From Otis tarda (lineage: Eukaryota; Chordata; Aves; Otidiformes; Otididae), in NCBI GenBank assembly GCA_026413225.1, contig CM048560.1, positions 17,039,501 through 17,103,500 on the forward strand: a stretch of 64,000 bases of DNA, given 5' to 3'. A program made the translations under genes and the position numbers. Below, piece by piece: positions 1 to 13,200 of the stretch. The notes beneath the pieces are model-generated. The model had not been told where the DNA came from and ran no database searches. It saw nothing but the letters and a program-made list of their open reading frames with translations. Position 1 is the stretch's first letter; each line of letters opens with the position of its first letter.

Positions 1-490
1 TTTCCATGGTGGTTGCTTTTCAGCCACTTCTCCCTCTCGCAGGCCCCTTTCTCCTCACCCCTTTACGCTGTTTAGAAGCTCCCTACCTGGTGCGGCAGAG
101 CTGCCCGCAGCCGCCTCCTCCCCCGGCTGCGCCCGCTCCTCTTCCTCTCCCAGCGCTCCCTCTGCTGTCGGATGCGGCCGCGCTGCGGAACCCGCCCGGC
201 ACCGGCCGGATCCCCAAGCGCGGCTTTGGTGGGGGGCTGATGCAGCTCATGCAGGAGCAAGTCTGCTCGGGGGGGGGGGGGAGCAGCCGGGACAGCACGG
301 CCTGGGTGGGTTGGCCATGCCAGCGCTCGCTTCTGCCGCTTGAAGCCAGATGGAGCAGCATCCTCGCTCAGCACCCCGCAGGGATGTCCTTTCCATTGGG
401 AGCGCCAGTGCTTTAGGGAACACCGTTTCGTTGGACAGAAACATTGGCCTCTGTGCTCTGTCTCCAGCTGTTCAGCGTAGGACATCAGCA
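1..490 (-). promoter_or_regulatory. CpG-rich segment; possible promoter/first exon of a minus-strand gene (LRRC8D by synteny)
   Basis: Positions about 90-330 are GC-rich with dense CpG (for example GCGGCCGCGC near 176), unlike the DNA that follows. On the minus strand GCACCAG|GTAGG gives a donor-like site with exon end at 87 and intron start at 86, running out of the window. In vertebrates LRRC8B, LRRC8C and LRRC8D lie in tandem in the same orientation, so the next minus-strand gene below LRRC8C should be LRRC8D, which begins with non-coding exons. The assignment is an inference; no LRRC8D coding sequence is present. The plus-strand frame 6-416 is open through GC bias and resembles no known protein. 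A G13 run lies at 269-281. Confidence 0.45.
269..281 (+). repeat. G13 homopolymer
   Basis: Thirteen consecutive G within the CpG-rich segment. It could form quadruplex-like structure and is prone to length error in sequencing. Confidence 0.9.
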
Positions 491-1369
491 TGATGCTGCG
501 GAGTAGCTGTGCACCTAAAGCACTGGTTAATTACAGGAGATACAACAGGAGAGGAAGGGAAATTTCTGCCCGGGATGACTGAGGAGTGAAGAATAAAGCC
601 CCAGCCTGTGAAAAACATGTGTTATTTCTGCCTGCAGGAAGCAGACTGGCCCCACTCTATGACAGCCTCGTTGGAAGGCACCTGCACGCTGTAGGTACCT
701 GGAGGTATGTGCCAGCTGCAGCAGGCCATGCTGAGCCAGGCACCGGACATTTAAGCCCCCAGCCCCGTGGTGCATGGGCATGAGGAACCGGAGGGAGGGA
801 TGCTCGCTCTCCCGTCACCCACGGGCTGCAGAGCTGCCTCCTCGCCGTGCAGCACATGCTCCTCGCTGCTGACAAGATGCTCAGCAGCTCTTGTTTTGCT
901 GGGCTTCGGGCTGCCTAGGATGGAGGAGAAAGAGCACAAGAAATCAATTTCTCAGCAGTGAGGGGCTCAGCCTCAAAACGTGCCAGTAACCTGTGCTGGT
1001 TTCCGCAGGGGCAGTACCCTGTGGCCCTGGTACCCAGGGACGGCGCACGGCTCTGCTCCCACCCTAAGGAGTGCGACATGGAAAGGCGCTGAGCTGTCCC
1101 CTGCCAACGCCGCCACGTTTGCACACTTGTTGCATGTGCCTGCCTATGTTGCCATAGGAACTGCAACCCCAGCATCTGCTGCCTGCTGCTCCCCGCTGCT
1201 GCCTCTGCCCAGGCGGGCTCGGCCCACCTCTGCTCCTCTGCCTGCCTGCTCTGCCGGCCTCGTCATGCCTCCCCCTCGCTCACGAACTCCCTGCCTCATC
1301 CTCTTTTTTTTTGGGTGACAATCAGATTAACTGCTCTAGCAGCTAATTACTGCATTAGTTATAATTTGC
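491..1369. other. Non-coding flank, nothing recognised
   Basis: Mixed-composition DNA with short overlapping frames on both strands, none resembling a known protein. There is no repeat element I recognise. GC content falls away from the CpG-rich segment. Confidence 0.6.
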
Positions 1370-2460
1370 CTATTCATTTGTCTCTCCCTCTCCCTCCCAC
1401 CTTGGAACATTTCCATTTCTCCATCCCTTCCACTTTCATGCTAGCTCTGCTCTCTGACTCCCATCCCCTTTTCTCTTGCACTCCTCAGCCACACAAAGCC
1501 TTATTGCACTGCTGTACCCTTTCCCTCCTCTTCGTCTTTGCCTCCCTACTCCTCACATCTTCTTTGCTCTTCCCTACTGCGTCTTGCTCCACCCTCTCTC
1601 CCAGTCCTTCTCCAGTTTCCTTCCCCTTAGATCCCCTGCCCACCACCTCAGGCTGCTCTTTCACACAATCCTTCTCTTTCTTCCACCCCCATGCAGAGCA
1701 CTACCAGCTTCTCCTGGGACCAAGCCAGGCTTGCTTGTCTCTCGCACTCTTCCTGACTCTTATACGTTCAACAGCATTTTTCCTTTGCTGCCCTTTTCTG
1801 TTCAATACCCCAGAAACTGCATCTCCTTCTGCCTCCTAATAGCTTGCACCTCTAGCCTTACTCCATCCTTTACCTTGCTGAATCCTCACTTTCCTCCAGG
1901 CTTCTTCATTAAGCCCTGCCAGGTAAGTATGTTGTAATCTCTCACTGTCCCCAAATCCCACCCTGACCCACCTTTCTCTTCCTTGCCCTCTGAATGGGAA
2001 ATTCCAGCCAGCACTACAGACAACTCCACCCTCAGCCTATCAGCCCTGGTCTGTGCCTTTATCCCAGTGCTCACACCGTCATCTTTCACAGCCTCTCACT
2101 CCTCTGCCCCAATCCCCTGGCTATCTTGCTGCTTTTGGTGCCATTGACTACAAATTCCCTTTGCAGTCGTATTCCCTCCTGTCTTTCTGAGTATCTTTTC
2201 CTCTCTGCCACCTTCTCGCCTTCCACACAGCCCCTTGGACCAGGACCCCGGTGTCCTCCCTCCATCCCCACCCCAGGCACACCATTCATCCTTCCTTGCC
2301 ACAATCTCTGCCCTGCGCTCTCCACCTGGAAGTCTCTGGCATCCCTGCCCTCTTCTTCCTCCCATGTAAAGGACATAGATATCTCCCACGGCACCTTCTG
2401 GAGACCATCTCATCTGCTAGCACTTCTCCAGTCTCGTCTCACCACCCCCACCCTGCCAGT
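1370..2460 (+). repeat. Long pyrimidine-biased (C+T-rich) tract
   Basis: For about 1.1 kb the plus strand is dominated by C and T, in CTCCC/TTCC/CCTTC-type words without a clear repeat period. Scarcity of purines removes most stop codons, which explains the open frames 1315-1839, 1476-1937 and 1994-2542 (+); their Ser/Pro/Leu/Phe-rich translations are what such composition gives in any frame. The boundaries are gradual. It may be a decayed simple repeat or a structural polypurine/polypyrimidine tract. Confidence 0.7.
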
Positions 2461-5400
2461 GGTCATGAAATCGTTACGTTTAGACCGTTGCTGCAGAAGG
2501 TGTGCACATGTGCATGTGAGAGAGCACATAAGGATGCTGTAAGTTAGACAAGGAACTTTCCACTTGTATTACATTTTCATACATACTTCAGACCATCTGT
2601 GGAAAGCTGTCAAATGACTAGTTGGAAACATACTATAAAATCTTGTTATTTTACTTAAAACATTAATTTAGCAGGCTCAGATCTGAGAACTCAGCAAAAT
2701 GCTAACACTTTTCTTGTGCTTCCCAATTTTGCTCATCTTTTTACAGCAAGAAGGTCTCATAGTTTAATGTGCTCCCAAGTCTTCCCCCACCCCCTGCGAC
2801 TCTTGAGCCCACGTTTGGCTGCTAGCTTGGCATGTGTTATGTACTGCTGTAGTCTCAGGTTCACACAAGATTGATAATACAGCCTGGAGTCATTTGCATG
2901 TGTGTTCTCAGTTGGCAAAAGTGCGACGGCACTTCATTATTCCATAGTGACACCTCTGGACACAAGATCAGTACATTACCAAATCTTGTTTAAGCCTGTT
3001 TGCACTGCTTTTTTCAGGTGCTTTTTCCACACTGAGTTGCCCTGTTATCCATATATTTGGACTCCAAACTTCCAGCTCTGTACCCTCACTGTCCGTCTGA
3101 ACAGCATTCTGGATACACATGAAATTAGCTTTGTGATCCTCTCTTTCCTGATTCCGTGTACTTGAGAAAGCTTCTGGTGTCTGTCTAGTTTCCAAATGCC
3201 ATTTTGTGGTGATGCTGGCCTGGAGAAGATTGACAGCTCTATATTCGTGGTTTTCCCTGTATCAAATCTATCTCCTTTAGTTCCAAATCTCTGGAAAAAA
3301 ACCCAGTCTCTTTCTGTGCTGTTACTCTCAACTCCCATTTTTATTTAGGTTTTCCCTATGTAGACCAGCTTGTCTTACCTGTGATTACTGCAGAATTTCT
3401 TCTTCACATCTGACTGTCTCTTGTTGAACCCATCTTTAAACTCTCCTTGCGCAACTTTTCTGGTGTGTTTGCGCCTTTGCCTTTGCAACAAATTCTTCTG
3501 TCTTTCCTCTTCAAAAACAGCCATGCAGACCTCTCCTGTATGTGTTCCCCTGCAAAACAAATTCAAGTCAGTGCAACAGAAGGTGAGAGACAGGTGCCCA
3601 CACTTCCAAATTATGTAACCCTGGTGCTGCTGGGACATGAGCTCTGCTGGTACTCACAGATGTTGTCCACCTGACAGTTTGCATTAGCTTCCATTGCAAG
3701 CTCCTTTGCTTGGAAGACTGATCAGTGAATCTGAATACATATAAAATAACAACAAAACATTTCTAAATCTACAGTAAATCCACTGAAGACAGTCTGACTT
3801 TTCCAATTTACGCCCGCTGGCCATGCAATGTTTTGTAGGTTTCCCGCACTGACAGTGTTCCATCACAACACTTCCCAGAGACGCAACCTTCACGTACACT
3901 GAGCCTCAATGCAGTAGCTCTAGCGGGAGGAGCTGCCTCCGGCAGGCAACGTTTCCCACGCAGAGCTTGTTTGCAGAACCAGAAATTAATCTCTCAGGGT
4001 TTAAGACAGTCCCACAGCCTCATCCCCAACCCTGGGGAATCCACATTTTTCTCTTCTTGTATAACTAGCTTTCATTTCACAGGATCTCTTTTGGTACAAC
4101 AGGATCTGACACAATAGCAAGCAGCAGCTGCACAGAACAGTGGCAGCTTGTGTCTGATCTGCGATGCTCCTGGTGCAAAAGGGGAGAGCCAAAATGTACC
4201 AAAGGAAGAGCTTGGGAAGGACTGGGATTGGATAGTCAGTGCCTTGGGTTTAAATTGTACTCCACATTAGGACCAGTCAGATGGGAACAGCTGTCCCTTT
4301 TCAGAAATCCGGATGACACGACAGCGTTGGGAATAGAACAGAGGGAATGACTTGGGGAGCTGCTGTGACTAGCACCCTGTCCTGCCTGAGCCCGAAAGCC
4401 TTTCAGCTTTAGGGGTGGGAGTTTACCAAGAAAGGCTGATTCCAGCCAGAATTGGAGAATGCATCAGCGAGCAGATAGGTCCTTAGAAGCACAGATTTTA
4501 TCCCTGCAATTTTCCCATGACATTTTCCATCACAAGTCCAATATTTTTATGTGCACTGGCCAGCCCTTTGCGGTAACATCAGACATCAGGCAAATGGTTC
4601 TTCTATTGTCTTTGCGTCTCCCAAAGGACCTTGGGCTTAAGTGTCTTTGCCAACAAATAAGAAGCAGCAAAAGCAGTTGACAGGCCGAGATCAGTGATGA
4701 TGGTAGAAACAAGCTGACCGTGATGCTGGTTGCTGTTTATTCTTTTGAACAAAGTACAACCAGCTTACCCAGGGTGCATGAACAGGAAGGAAGAGCTGAT
4801 CTCTGCTGTGCCTGGCTAAGCATGTAATGATCTGGGATGAAGTTCCACCTTGAGAAACGGGGGAGGGGGAGGAGCTGAAGATCCCTTAAATTCAGCCCTG
4901 TTGCACTCTTTTTTACATTATTTGTTCCCACATGGAGTTCCTAAGTCTGGGTGAGCAGAATATGTTTCAGAAATACTGGCTGGTTTGCTGGGTTTGGGAA
5001 GGAGGAAGGATAAGGCGAGCTCCATGCTACTGGTACCAGGGCCATGGGAAACAAGCAAGAGAGAGTGCTCTCCTCCCCTTCTTACTTGCCTTCACACAGG
5101 AGGTGGGCTGTGCCCTTGCCTTCTTCTTTTGGACTTGCAGAGAACAGGAGGAGCAGAAGCAGAGGTGAGATGGTCTTTCCCCTCAACTCAACCAGCACAG
5201 CCATAAAGTACAGTAAAGTCCACAAATCATTGCACTCGTGTCAATGTGACACCTCTACATTTTCCTTTCCCAGAGTTGGATCATTTGGAAAAGAGCTACA
5301 AGTCACCATACCCATGGACAAGCTCGTTGTGTTCTCAGGAGCAAGTCCATGGTTGGATTATATAGTTTGCAGTTTGTCTGAAAGCTAATTCAAAATCTGT

Positions 5401-7049
5401 CACTGAAGTGCAGTGTGCATCGCAGTGGAGTGGTACATGGATCTCTGGGATGCCAACCTGCCAGATCTCACCTGGTTTGGACACCACAGCTGTGTCTTCA
5501 CTTGATGTGGTGCAAACATCTTTAGAAATACTCCAAGACAGTGTCAGTAGTGCCTGGAAAAGCCAGAATGGATCAGATGCCCACATTTGCTAGATCTCAG
5601 CTTTACTCTTTCAAGATTCTGCCCCCCCCCCTTCTCCCCCATCAATTCACTTGAATTTTGTGGATGTTCTCTTCCTGTTCCGATTCAAGTGTGCACAGAC
5701 TTGAAAAATGCTGGTGCAGTGCTTTGAAAACCCTGAATGCAGCTGATGAAGAGGACTAAGCTCTCCCACCTGGACAGGCAGGTTTGTATGTTGACATCTG
5801 CAGACCAAAATTTATGAATTGGTTTTCTGTCTTTAGGAATTCTAAGGTAAGACACAACATTTTGCGTGCCTCTGATAAATCAGTGCCTGGCACAGCTTCA
5901 CAAAGGACATGAGTCAATATCCAGACGGGCCTGCAGATGTGACACAAGACCACGAGAGATCTCTCTTCTGCTGGAATAACAACTGGAGGTGAAGCAGGAT
6001 GTTATCAACAGCAAGATATAAATCAATAGCAAGACTTTCACGATCTCTGCGGAAGTGGAGCAGACCTTGAGTTGCTCTGAAAACATACCATGATGCTGTT
6101 GTTTACAAACTGCACTTGCAGAAGCTCTACCTTTAAGAAATACAAGGACACTTTTATTACTAACCAAGGAAACCTCATGCTCTGAAAGAATAGCTCCTTT
6201 TATGTCAAGAAAGCAGGGAGACCCTTACTTTACTCAGCGGGTAGTTGTATGCAAAAGAACCACAGAAAACTGCATGGGTACACGACCCTGATAGATCACA
6301 TGGGGAGCACTGAAGGGAAATGTAGGTCTCTCTCTCTTCCCATCATTGTGTTTGGAATGTGTTTCCAATTGCACTAGTCACAAAGCAATCAAAGGCACTT
6401 GTCTACAGTGGCAAATTGAAGATGTCCTATCAGACCACATTACAGGAAGCTACACACTAATGAATCCTTAGTCACGTCAGAAAAACTGGTACCCACATGG
6501 CTTCAGGATGCAGTCAGTTTCCATATGCCTTAACAGAAAAGAGAGAACAGATCTTCAAAGCAAATAAAATCTGCCTTTGGAAGATGCCTACGAACACGTT
6601 CTTCCCCCCGCCCCCGCCGACTCACATCCCTACCCAGTGTCCCACCTTCCCTTGCAGGAGGCGGGAAGGAGGGGGGCCAGCCCCTGCAGGGAGAAGGGAC
6701 CCTAAGTGGGCTCAGGACCTGCTGCGCATGGTGGGAGTCTCAGTTATTTATGACTTACTGGTTCCCTTTGTTCTTGCAGACAACAGCCTTTCTGTTGCAC
6801 TCCAAAATGAATCAGAGATGACTGCAGCCTTTGACGGGTATCTTCCAATAATTGTAGTAAAATGACTGCTTTATCCTAGCCCTAAGAAAGCGTTCTTTTT
6901 CCGTGAGACCATTCCCGTAGCACAACTGGAATAAGTTAAAATTGCGAGGAGGAGTGTTTACTTTATCTCTTACCGTAAAGATACTTTAAAGATGATTAGG
7001 CTTCGAAGGTAAACTGTTCTCAAGCTACAGCTGTTCTCTGATGGGGGTC
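2461..7049. other. Non-coding intergenic DNA
   Basis: No gene, RNA or transposon recognised. Frames are under about 125 residues with no familiar domains; 6497-6865 (+) is the longest here and contains a proline run from a C-rich stretch. A C10 homopolymer lies at 5622-5631. The last few hundred bases lead into a CpG-rich segment. Confidence 0.6.
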
Positions 7050-7640
7050 AGGGCTCCACGCAAACCACGCTGACGAGCTGTAGCCGAGCCGTGCCCTGAG
7101 CACGCGTGGGAAGGCATTTCTGCAGCCATCCCACCCTGCAGTTAACGGGTCGGGTTCTCAGGCCGGCCGAACTCCCACTGAAACGAAGGAATTAGCTTCG
7201 CAATCCAGCCTAAATCCTACCAACATTGGCTGGATCGAGGGAAATAAGCTGTCCCGGCCGCTGGCAGGCGGAGTTGTACGGAGGAAGGGCTGTTCCGGTG
7301 CAGCGGGGCGGCCCCGACAGCAGGTGCCACTGCGGGACCGGCAGCGGCAGCCGGGCCGGGTTTGGGGCTGAGCGGGCCCGGCTGCAGCCGGGGAGGCCGA
7401 GGGGAGGCCGACGCTCACGCGTGGGGATGCGAAGAGGCGCTCAGGAAAATGCCCCCAGCCCACCCAGCCCAGGGTGACCAGCCCGGGGTGCAGCAGCCAG
7501 CCCCCTTTCACGGCGGGCAGGCGAGGCTGAGGACCGTTGAAGGTCGCCCTGGCACTGCACTGCAGGGCCATCACCGCTGCTGCAAGGATTCGCGGTACCG
7601 CTCCGGAGAAAGGATGCGGGTTCCCATTTTGTTACCGGTA
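7050..7640. promoter_or_regulatory. CpG-rich segment, possible promoter
   Basis: About 0.5 kb with raised GC and frequent CpG, densest at 7240-7440 (GCGGGGCGGCCCCGAC and similar), between AT-richer flanks. A plus-strand donor-like CCG|GTAAGA occurs at 7637/7638, just at the edge, as expected for a short first exon transcribed to the right. It could be an alternative LRRC8D promoter on the minus strand, a lncRNA promoter, or a methylation-free regulatory island. The plus frames 7226-7477 and 7362-7709 are not recognisable proteins. Confidence 0.4.
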
Positions 7641-10256
7641 AGAGAGGCAGCCACAGAAGGTGTGCTTGGTCGTAAAGCTGTGTCTGCTTTATACCTACAC
7701 CATGAATGAACTTCAGAGTGACATCGGGTTTTTAACTTCTGTTTTCTTTCTGATTGACTTTTGTGGTCAGGAAAGCATTACACCCCTAAACATTTAGAGA
7801 GAATACCAGGGAGAAAAGGGAAAAGGAAAGGCACAGGAAAAAAAACACAAACCTGCACACAGTTAATGGATTTACCCTAAAATTTATCATAAAATGAGGT
7901 ATGAAGGAAGTTGCAAGGACTTCTCAGTCATGGAAGTCCTTCCCTCATCTCCGCTGAACCCATCCCATTTAGACCCCTGCCCTGGATAACCAGCGGAAGC
8001 AAGGAAGAGACACCATGTTGTACCCTTACCTGCCAGTGCTAACGAACATTGCTTGTGCTGAGCAGCTGAATCCACAACCAAACAAAAGTCTTTCTCCTGT
8101 GAGAGAGAAAGAATCACTTTTCTAGTTGATAACTTTCCTTCCAGCTCTTTCCTTCCGAGGAGAGGGAGGAGATGCTCTCAGTGTCACAGCGAGCTATGCA
8201 GTACTCGGACCTGGCATCGCCAGCCCTCTCTGTGACAGCTGTGGCTTTAACATGGCTGCGGCTGACAGCCACAACTCTAGCGAAACACTTGAGAGTTTGG
8301 AGATCATTTGCAACTTCTTGGTATGCCACCGAGGTCTAGATGGAAGCCAAAGGCAACGACAGGAAGGGCCCACAGGAAATGGAGGAGGGGCTGGCAGTAC
8401 TGCTGCAGACAAGCAGGGCTACTCACTGCAGGGCCTCAGGAGACCACTCCACGCAGGAGCAGCAGTTGAGAGCAGAGAGAGCACCTAAGGATGTACTGGA
8501 GACCTGCAGTCCTACAGATGGGAGTGGAGAACAAGAGATGGTTAATTCAGAGAGCCAGCGGGGAGGAGAGGAAAAAAGCACAAGCAAGCGCTGTGATTCT
8601 CTTCTAGTGAGCTACAGCTCTGACATCCTCTGCTTTCTCTCTTTGGAATCTCTCCATACTGATGCTTTCCAAAGGGACAGGTGAAAACTAAGTGCTCCAT
8701 GCTATCAAAGGCAGGTTTGCTGTGACTGAACAGAACAGCATTAGCCTCTCTGGTGCTGTGTGAGGTATTCGACACAGCACTCACCTGCTTAGCGAGAGCA
8801 GTCCATGAAGAGGTGCTACCTACTGACAGCTTTTTGCTCTGGTGTTCTGTTACTAGCGCTCTCTCCTGCTGCCCAGGTCTCCCCAGGTGCATTACTCTGT
8901 GCCTGTCGCCCACCTCAGCTACGTCCGTCTGTCTCTTGATGGCAGCAGGTGGATCACTCAATACTTCTGGACACCTTCCTTGGGGTTGCACAAGATTCCA
9001 GCTTCAGTATCTCCACATGATTTCTGTCAAGGGAACAGGATGAGCAGCCTCCACTGGATATGCATAACCGGGAGCCCCCTCCACCTCCCCCCGGCACTGC
9101 TGCTTGCTGCTCAGGCACTCAGCCTGGGGAAACTAACCCCAGATCCCCACAAATTCCCCCCAAATCGGCTTGTCAGCTGCGTATAAGACAATATGAAGGG
9201 GACTGTGCTGAGCAGGGATGGAGCAGGAAGGTGCCCACCATGCACAGCAGGTTCTGGGCAGGCTGCAGTGGTTGTGCACGGCCTGCCCTGCACACAGGAT
9301 GGGGTAACACGAGTTATCTCGCTGCAAGAAACACAGGCAGTGCAAAGAAAGGCAGCTTGCAGATTAACCTGCCCAGGGGCTGGTGGCAGCACAGCCACAT
9401 GGAAGGCCTCTGCCCATCCTGCTAGCAGGAGATGCAAGAAATCTGGTGTCAAGGTACAGCTTTAAACCAGCTGACTGTGCCTGATGCATCTTGAATCCAG
9501 ACAACATTAACTGGGTTTAATTTGCTCTTTACATCCATGAAAGCAGGCTAAACAGAAGTCTGTCTAGCCGGTGCAAGTGCATCTACATGAGGGTTTGCAC
9601 CAATAAACTGCAGAGATCTGAGGGTGCGCTGCAGCATGAGCCTCTCCTGTGGACCTTCCAGACACTCAAACGCTTTGTCTCAAGGCCCTTCCGGGCATCA
9701 CGAAAGTACACACTCACCCTCGAGAGCGGGAACGTTTTTCCTTTGGAGTGCTCTGTTCAGATTTGCCTGCGCTGCTGCTAGAAATCCATATCTCTCCCTG
9801 TATTAATGGCTTCATCTCATCCTACTTCCTTCTTAGCAGCACGAAAATCAATAAGAGATGCCCATATGATATGGTTACATATAATAATGCTATATAATTA
9901 CTGAATGACCCAGTTCCCGCCAACTGAGGCTGCACAGCCTCAGTAGTGTAGGAGTGTCCACAGAGCTAGTGGACAATAGTTTTGTCCCTGGCATTGCCCA
10001 GGCAGTGTAACTGTCTCCACCTGCCTTGGCCATGTGTTGAGGTTTGCGTACCAGATCTGTTTCTGTGTATCATCCAGCTGAGAAACTTGCTACTGGTTCA
10101 ACTAGGTTCCTTTCCCAGTACTTCGGAAAGCCTCTTCTGTTGTCCAGCTTGACCTCAAAGTGTTTTCTCAAACAGTGCCTCCTTTTTCTCCTTTCAGAAA
10201 GCTTTGCTGCTGGATAAAGGACTTCCAGTTTCTCATCAGGCTCTAATTTGAGTTAC

Positions 10257-10272
10257 TTTTTTTTTTTTTTTC
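10257..10272 (+). repeat. T16 homopolymer
   Basis: Sixteen consecutive T followed by CT-rich sequence. It could be a minus-strand poly(A) remnant of a retroposed sequence, but no body or target duplication was recognised. Confidence 0.85.
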
Positions 10273-13200
10273 CTGGCTGCTCACTCTGGCTCCAAGTCTT
10301 CCTGCAATTCAGTGGTTTGAGAATCCAGGTCACTATTTCTGTCAGAGCCACTTCCTCCTCCACCTTCACTGAGCTGCTCGCAGCTCTTCTTCCTTCCTGG
10401 GCAGACCTCCCTGCTCCTTGGGCTGCGCCTGCAGATGTGGTACCTCCCTCCTGTTCTGTACACCCAGTCTCCAGCTCCCGTCACAATTTTCCTCCCTGAA
10501 TGACAGATAACAGTCATGACCTGAGGTTCAGTCATACAATTCCTGCCAGAAATTTTTCTTTGCTGCCTGCAGTTCATGAGATGCTCTTGCCCATGGTTCC
10601 ATGGCCCTCCATGTCACTGGAGCTGGGGAGTGGGAGCCATGGGGGCTCAGTGGGGTGGCAGGGTAGGACCCAGCAAGCAGGAACCATCCCACCACTCCAG
10701 CCAAGGAGCAGGGCAGGCCAGGAGGCACCAGGGTCCTTCTTGGTGATGTGGTGGGCTCTCACTGTGACCATAAGCGTAGGCTTTGTAGACCTGTGGGACC
10801 CCCATCCTGCATCCTCCACCATGGCAAGAAGTCTTCAGTGGCCTCAACACCCTTCCTGGGGTCCTAAAGTAACAACAGCCATCAATGAGCTCCATGCATG
10901 GATGGGAAAAGCCATCTGACATACTCATTCACACACATTGCATGTGACAAACCAAGACCTTGCATCCTCCCTTCTGATGCTTCTGGGTGTAACTAGAGGC
11001 CTTCCTGCCCCACCACCTTCCCCAGGATCTGCACCCTCAACCATGGCCCAGCAGCTTGATTCTGGGGAGACCCCAGGCCTGGCCTGACCCCACTGCAAAT
11101 GAGTGCATGTCCAGGTTTGTCCCCTCCCTTGTCAAGGCTCACTGGCCTGCAGCAAGGACCAACTGCACAGGGAAGGCAGAGCCAGCTGCTGCCACCAGCC
11201 CTGCCAGCATCACAACACCCACAGCTCTTCCTGCCTGTGGCTCCCTGACTGCTCACAAGGCCCACATCTTCCAGCCCCACAGACCTCTCTGGCTCCACGC
11301 AGGAGATCCTGCAGCTGTGACAGCCCATCCTAGCACACCCTTTCTCCAGCTATGAGCAGTAGTCCAGGCATGGAGGAAGCACTGGAGGGTCTGCTTGCTC
11401 CCAAGCCTGCCACTTTTGGGTGCTTTGGTGGTTCCTCAGGGTCAAGTCCCTCTCATGCCATGACAGCTTCATGTATTGCCAGCAGTCCTCCTTTTGGTGG
11501 TGCCCATGGGAGAGGCTTGCAAGACACTGCTTCTGTCAGCACAGCAGCAGTGTCCTACCGCAGCATCTGTGCTGCACCAGGGTGGCTGCTGGCTGCTGTA
11601 GATGAGCCTTCACATTTTTAACGTCCCCACATTTCCAAGGGAAGGAAGAGCCTAGAGCCTGCTCCACACACCTATCCATGCAGACATTCCCATTAATAAT
11701 TACTCAGTCTGTCAGTCAGGTTTGTGGTTTATTTTTTTTACCTACAGGATATTTCTATGTCTTTTCTTACTTCTCTCTGGTTTTAATGTGATAGCACACA
11801 CAGGCTGTGCTGTGAACAAGTGAAATTGCATGTTCAAACTTCGATAGAAACCACTGACAGGCTCTATATTTTATGATTCAAAGGTATTTATAATTCAGCA
11901 GGAGGCTTTCAAAGTGCATACATATGTACATACATTCTCCTTTTTCTTTGGTTTAATATTTTGCTTGCTTTTCAGAGAAAGCAGCTGCACACCACACATC
12001 TGAACCATCATCATTTTTAAAGAACTGGAAACCTGGAAATATTTGCATTTCTGTTTCATTTTTTCTACTTGCCTGTTTTTCAAGTTACATTCCAAGGATT
12101 CTGTTTTAAATTCTTTTTTTCCTATTCTTTAAAGACTCTTGGACATCTCTTTTCTGATCCTGCTGTGTTATTGGTATCCTCTTATTGATACCTGGAGTCC
12201 AAGTCTGTCTGTCTCTCTTGATAGCCCAAAGTCACTGCAAAACAGGTCCAACTTCTGTTCTTTAATCACATTAAAGGCATTTGACCTTTTTAAAAAAAAA
12301 ACAAACAAACAACCAACCAAACAGATGTAGATAACTGCACAGTGCTGGCAATCCTAGAGACCCTTTTTTTCCTATGCTTTGTCTACTAAAGATTTGCAGT
12401 AGTGCGCCTGAAACAAAAAACCACTCCCCTTTAGACCTTATTCCCCAGCATTTACAGACAATTCCTATTAGCCTCTCCTTTCTTCTTACAGATGAGTATG
12501 TTTCTGCTTAGTCATTTTCTGCAAGCGAAAGTAAATTAATCTTTCAGTATCCTGGAAAATTTAATTATAAAGAATTTCCTGTGCTTGCTCACCTTACAGC
12601 TGGCCAGCTCAACAGGTCTGAAGAAAGTAATTCCCAGAGGCAATGTCCAACAGCAACAGGGCAAAGGAAAAAAACCCAAATCCACATTTGACATTCATAA
12701 AGCAGAACAGGAGTCCAGCCCCTTGAGCCAAGCCGTTGGCTTCCCCAATAGATGCCCAAAGCCCATGATCTCCCATGACTTTCTCATTCCAAAGGCTCCT
12801 TCCCAGAGCCTGTGGCCAGCGTGTTGCTCTGGAGTCGCACCTTGTCCCTGAGCAACTCTAAGCCAGCCCTGGTACTGCAGGGCCCAGCCATTGCAGGGCT
12901 GTGGTGAGGGGGTTCCTGGGCACCCTTCGCTGTACCATGAGTGAATCTAGTACATCGGGTGAGGGGAAGGGTCAGGATGGCAATAGAGGTCTAAAAATCT
13001 CTGCAGCTCTCTGGGTTCTGGTTCACAGTATGATACAGAGTAGCTGGTATGGTCTGGGATTGCCCACGACACTTGGGTCAATAAAACATCCCCTGATTGA
13101 CCCCTGGCTGCTTCTGCACTTGCCATCCTCCCAAGGTACTCACCACAAATCTGCAGGGAGAAGAGGGAATTGCAAGGCTGTCCTGGACCGTACTTACACT

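Noticed and set aside
1315..2542. Plus-strand frames of 174, 153 and 182 codons as genes
   Set aside because: They coincide with the pyrimidine-biased tract, overlap each other in different frames and translate to Ser/Pro/Leu/Phe-rich low-complexity sequence.
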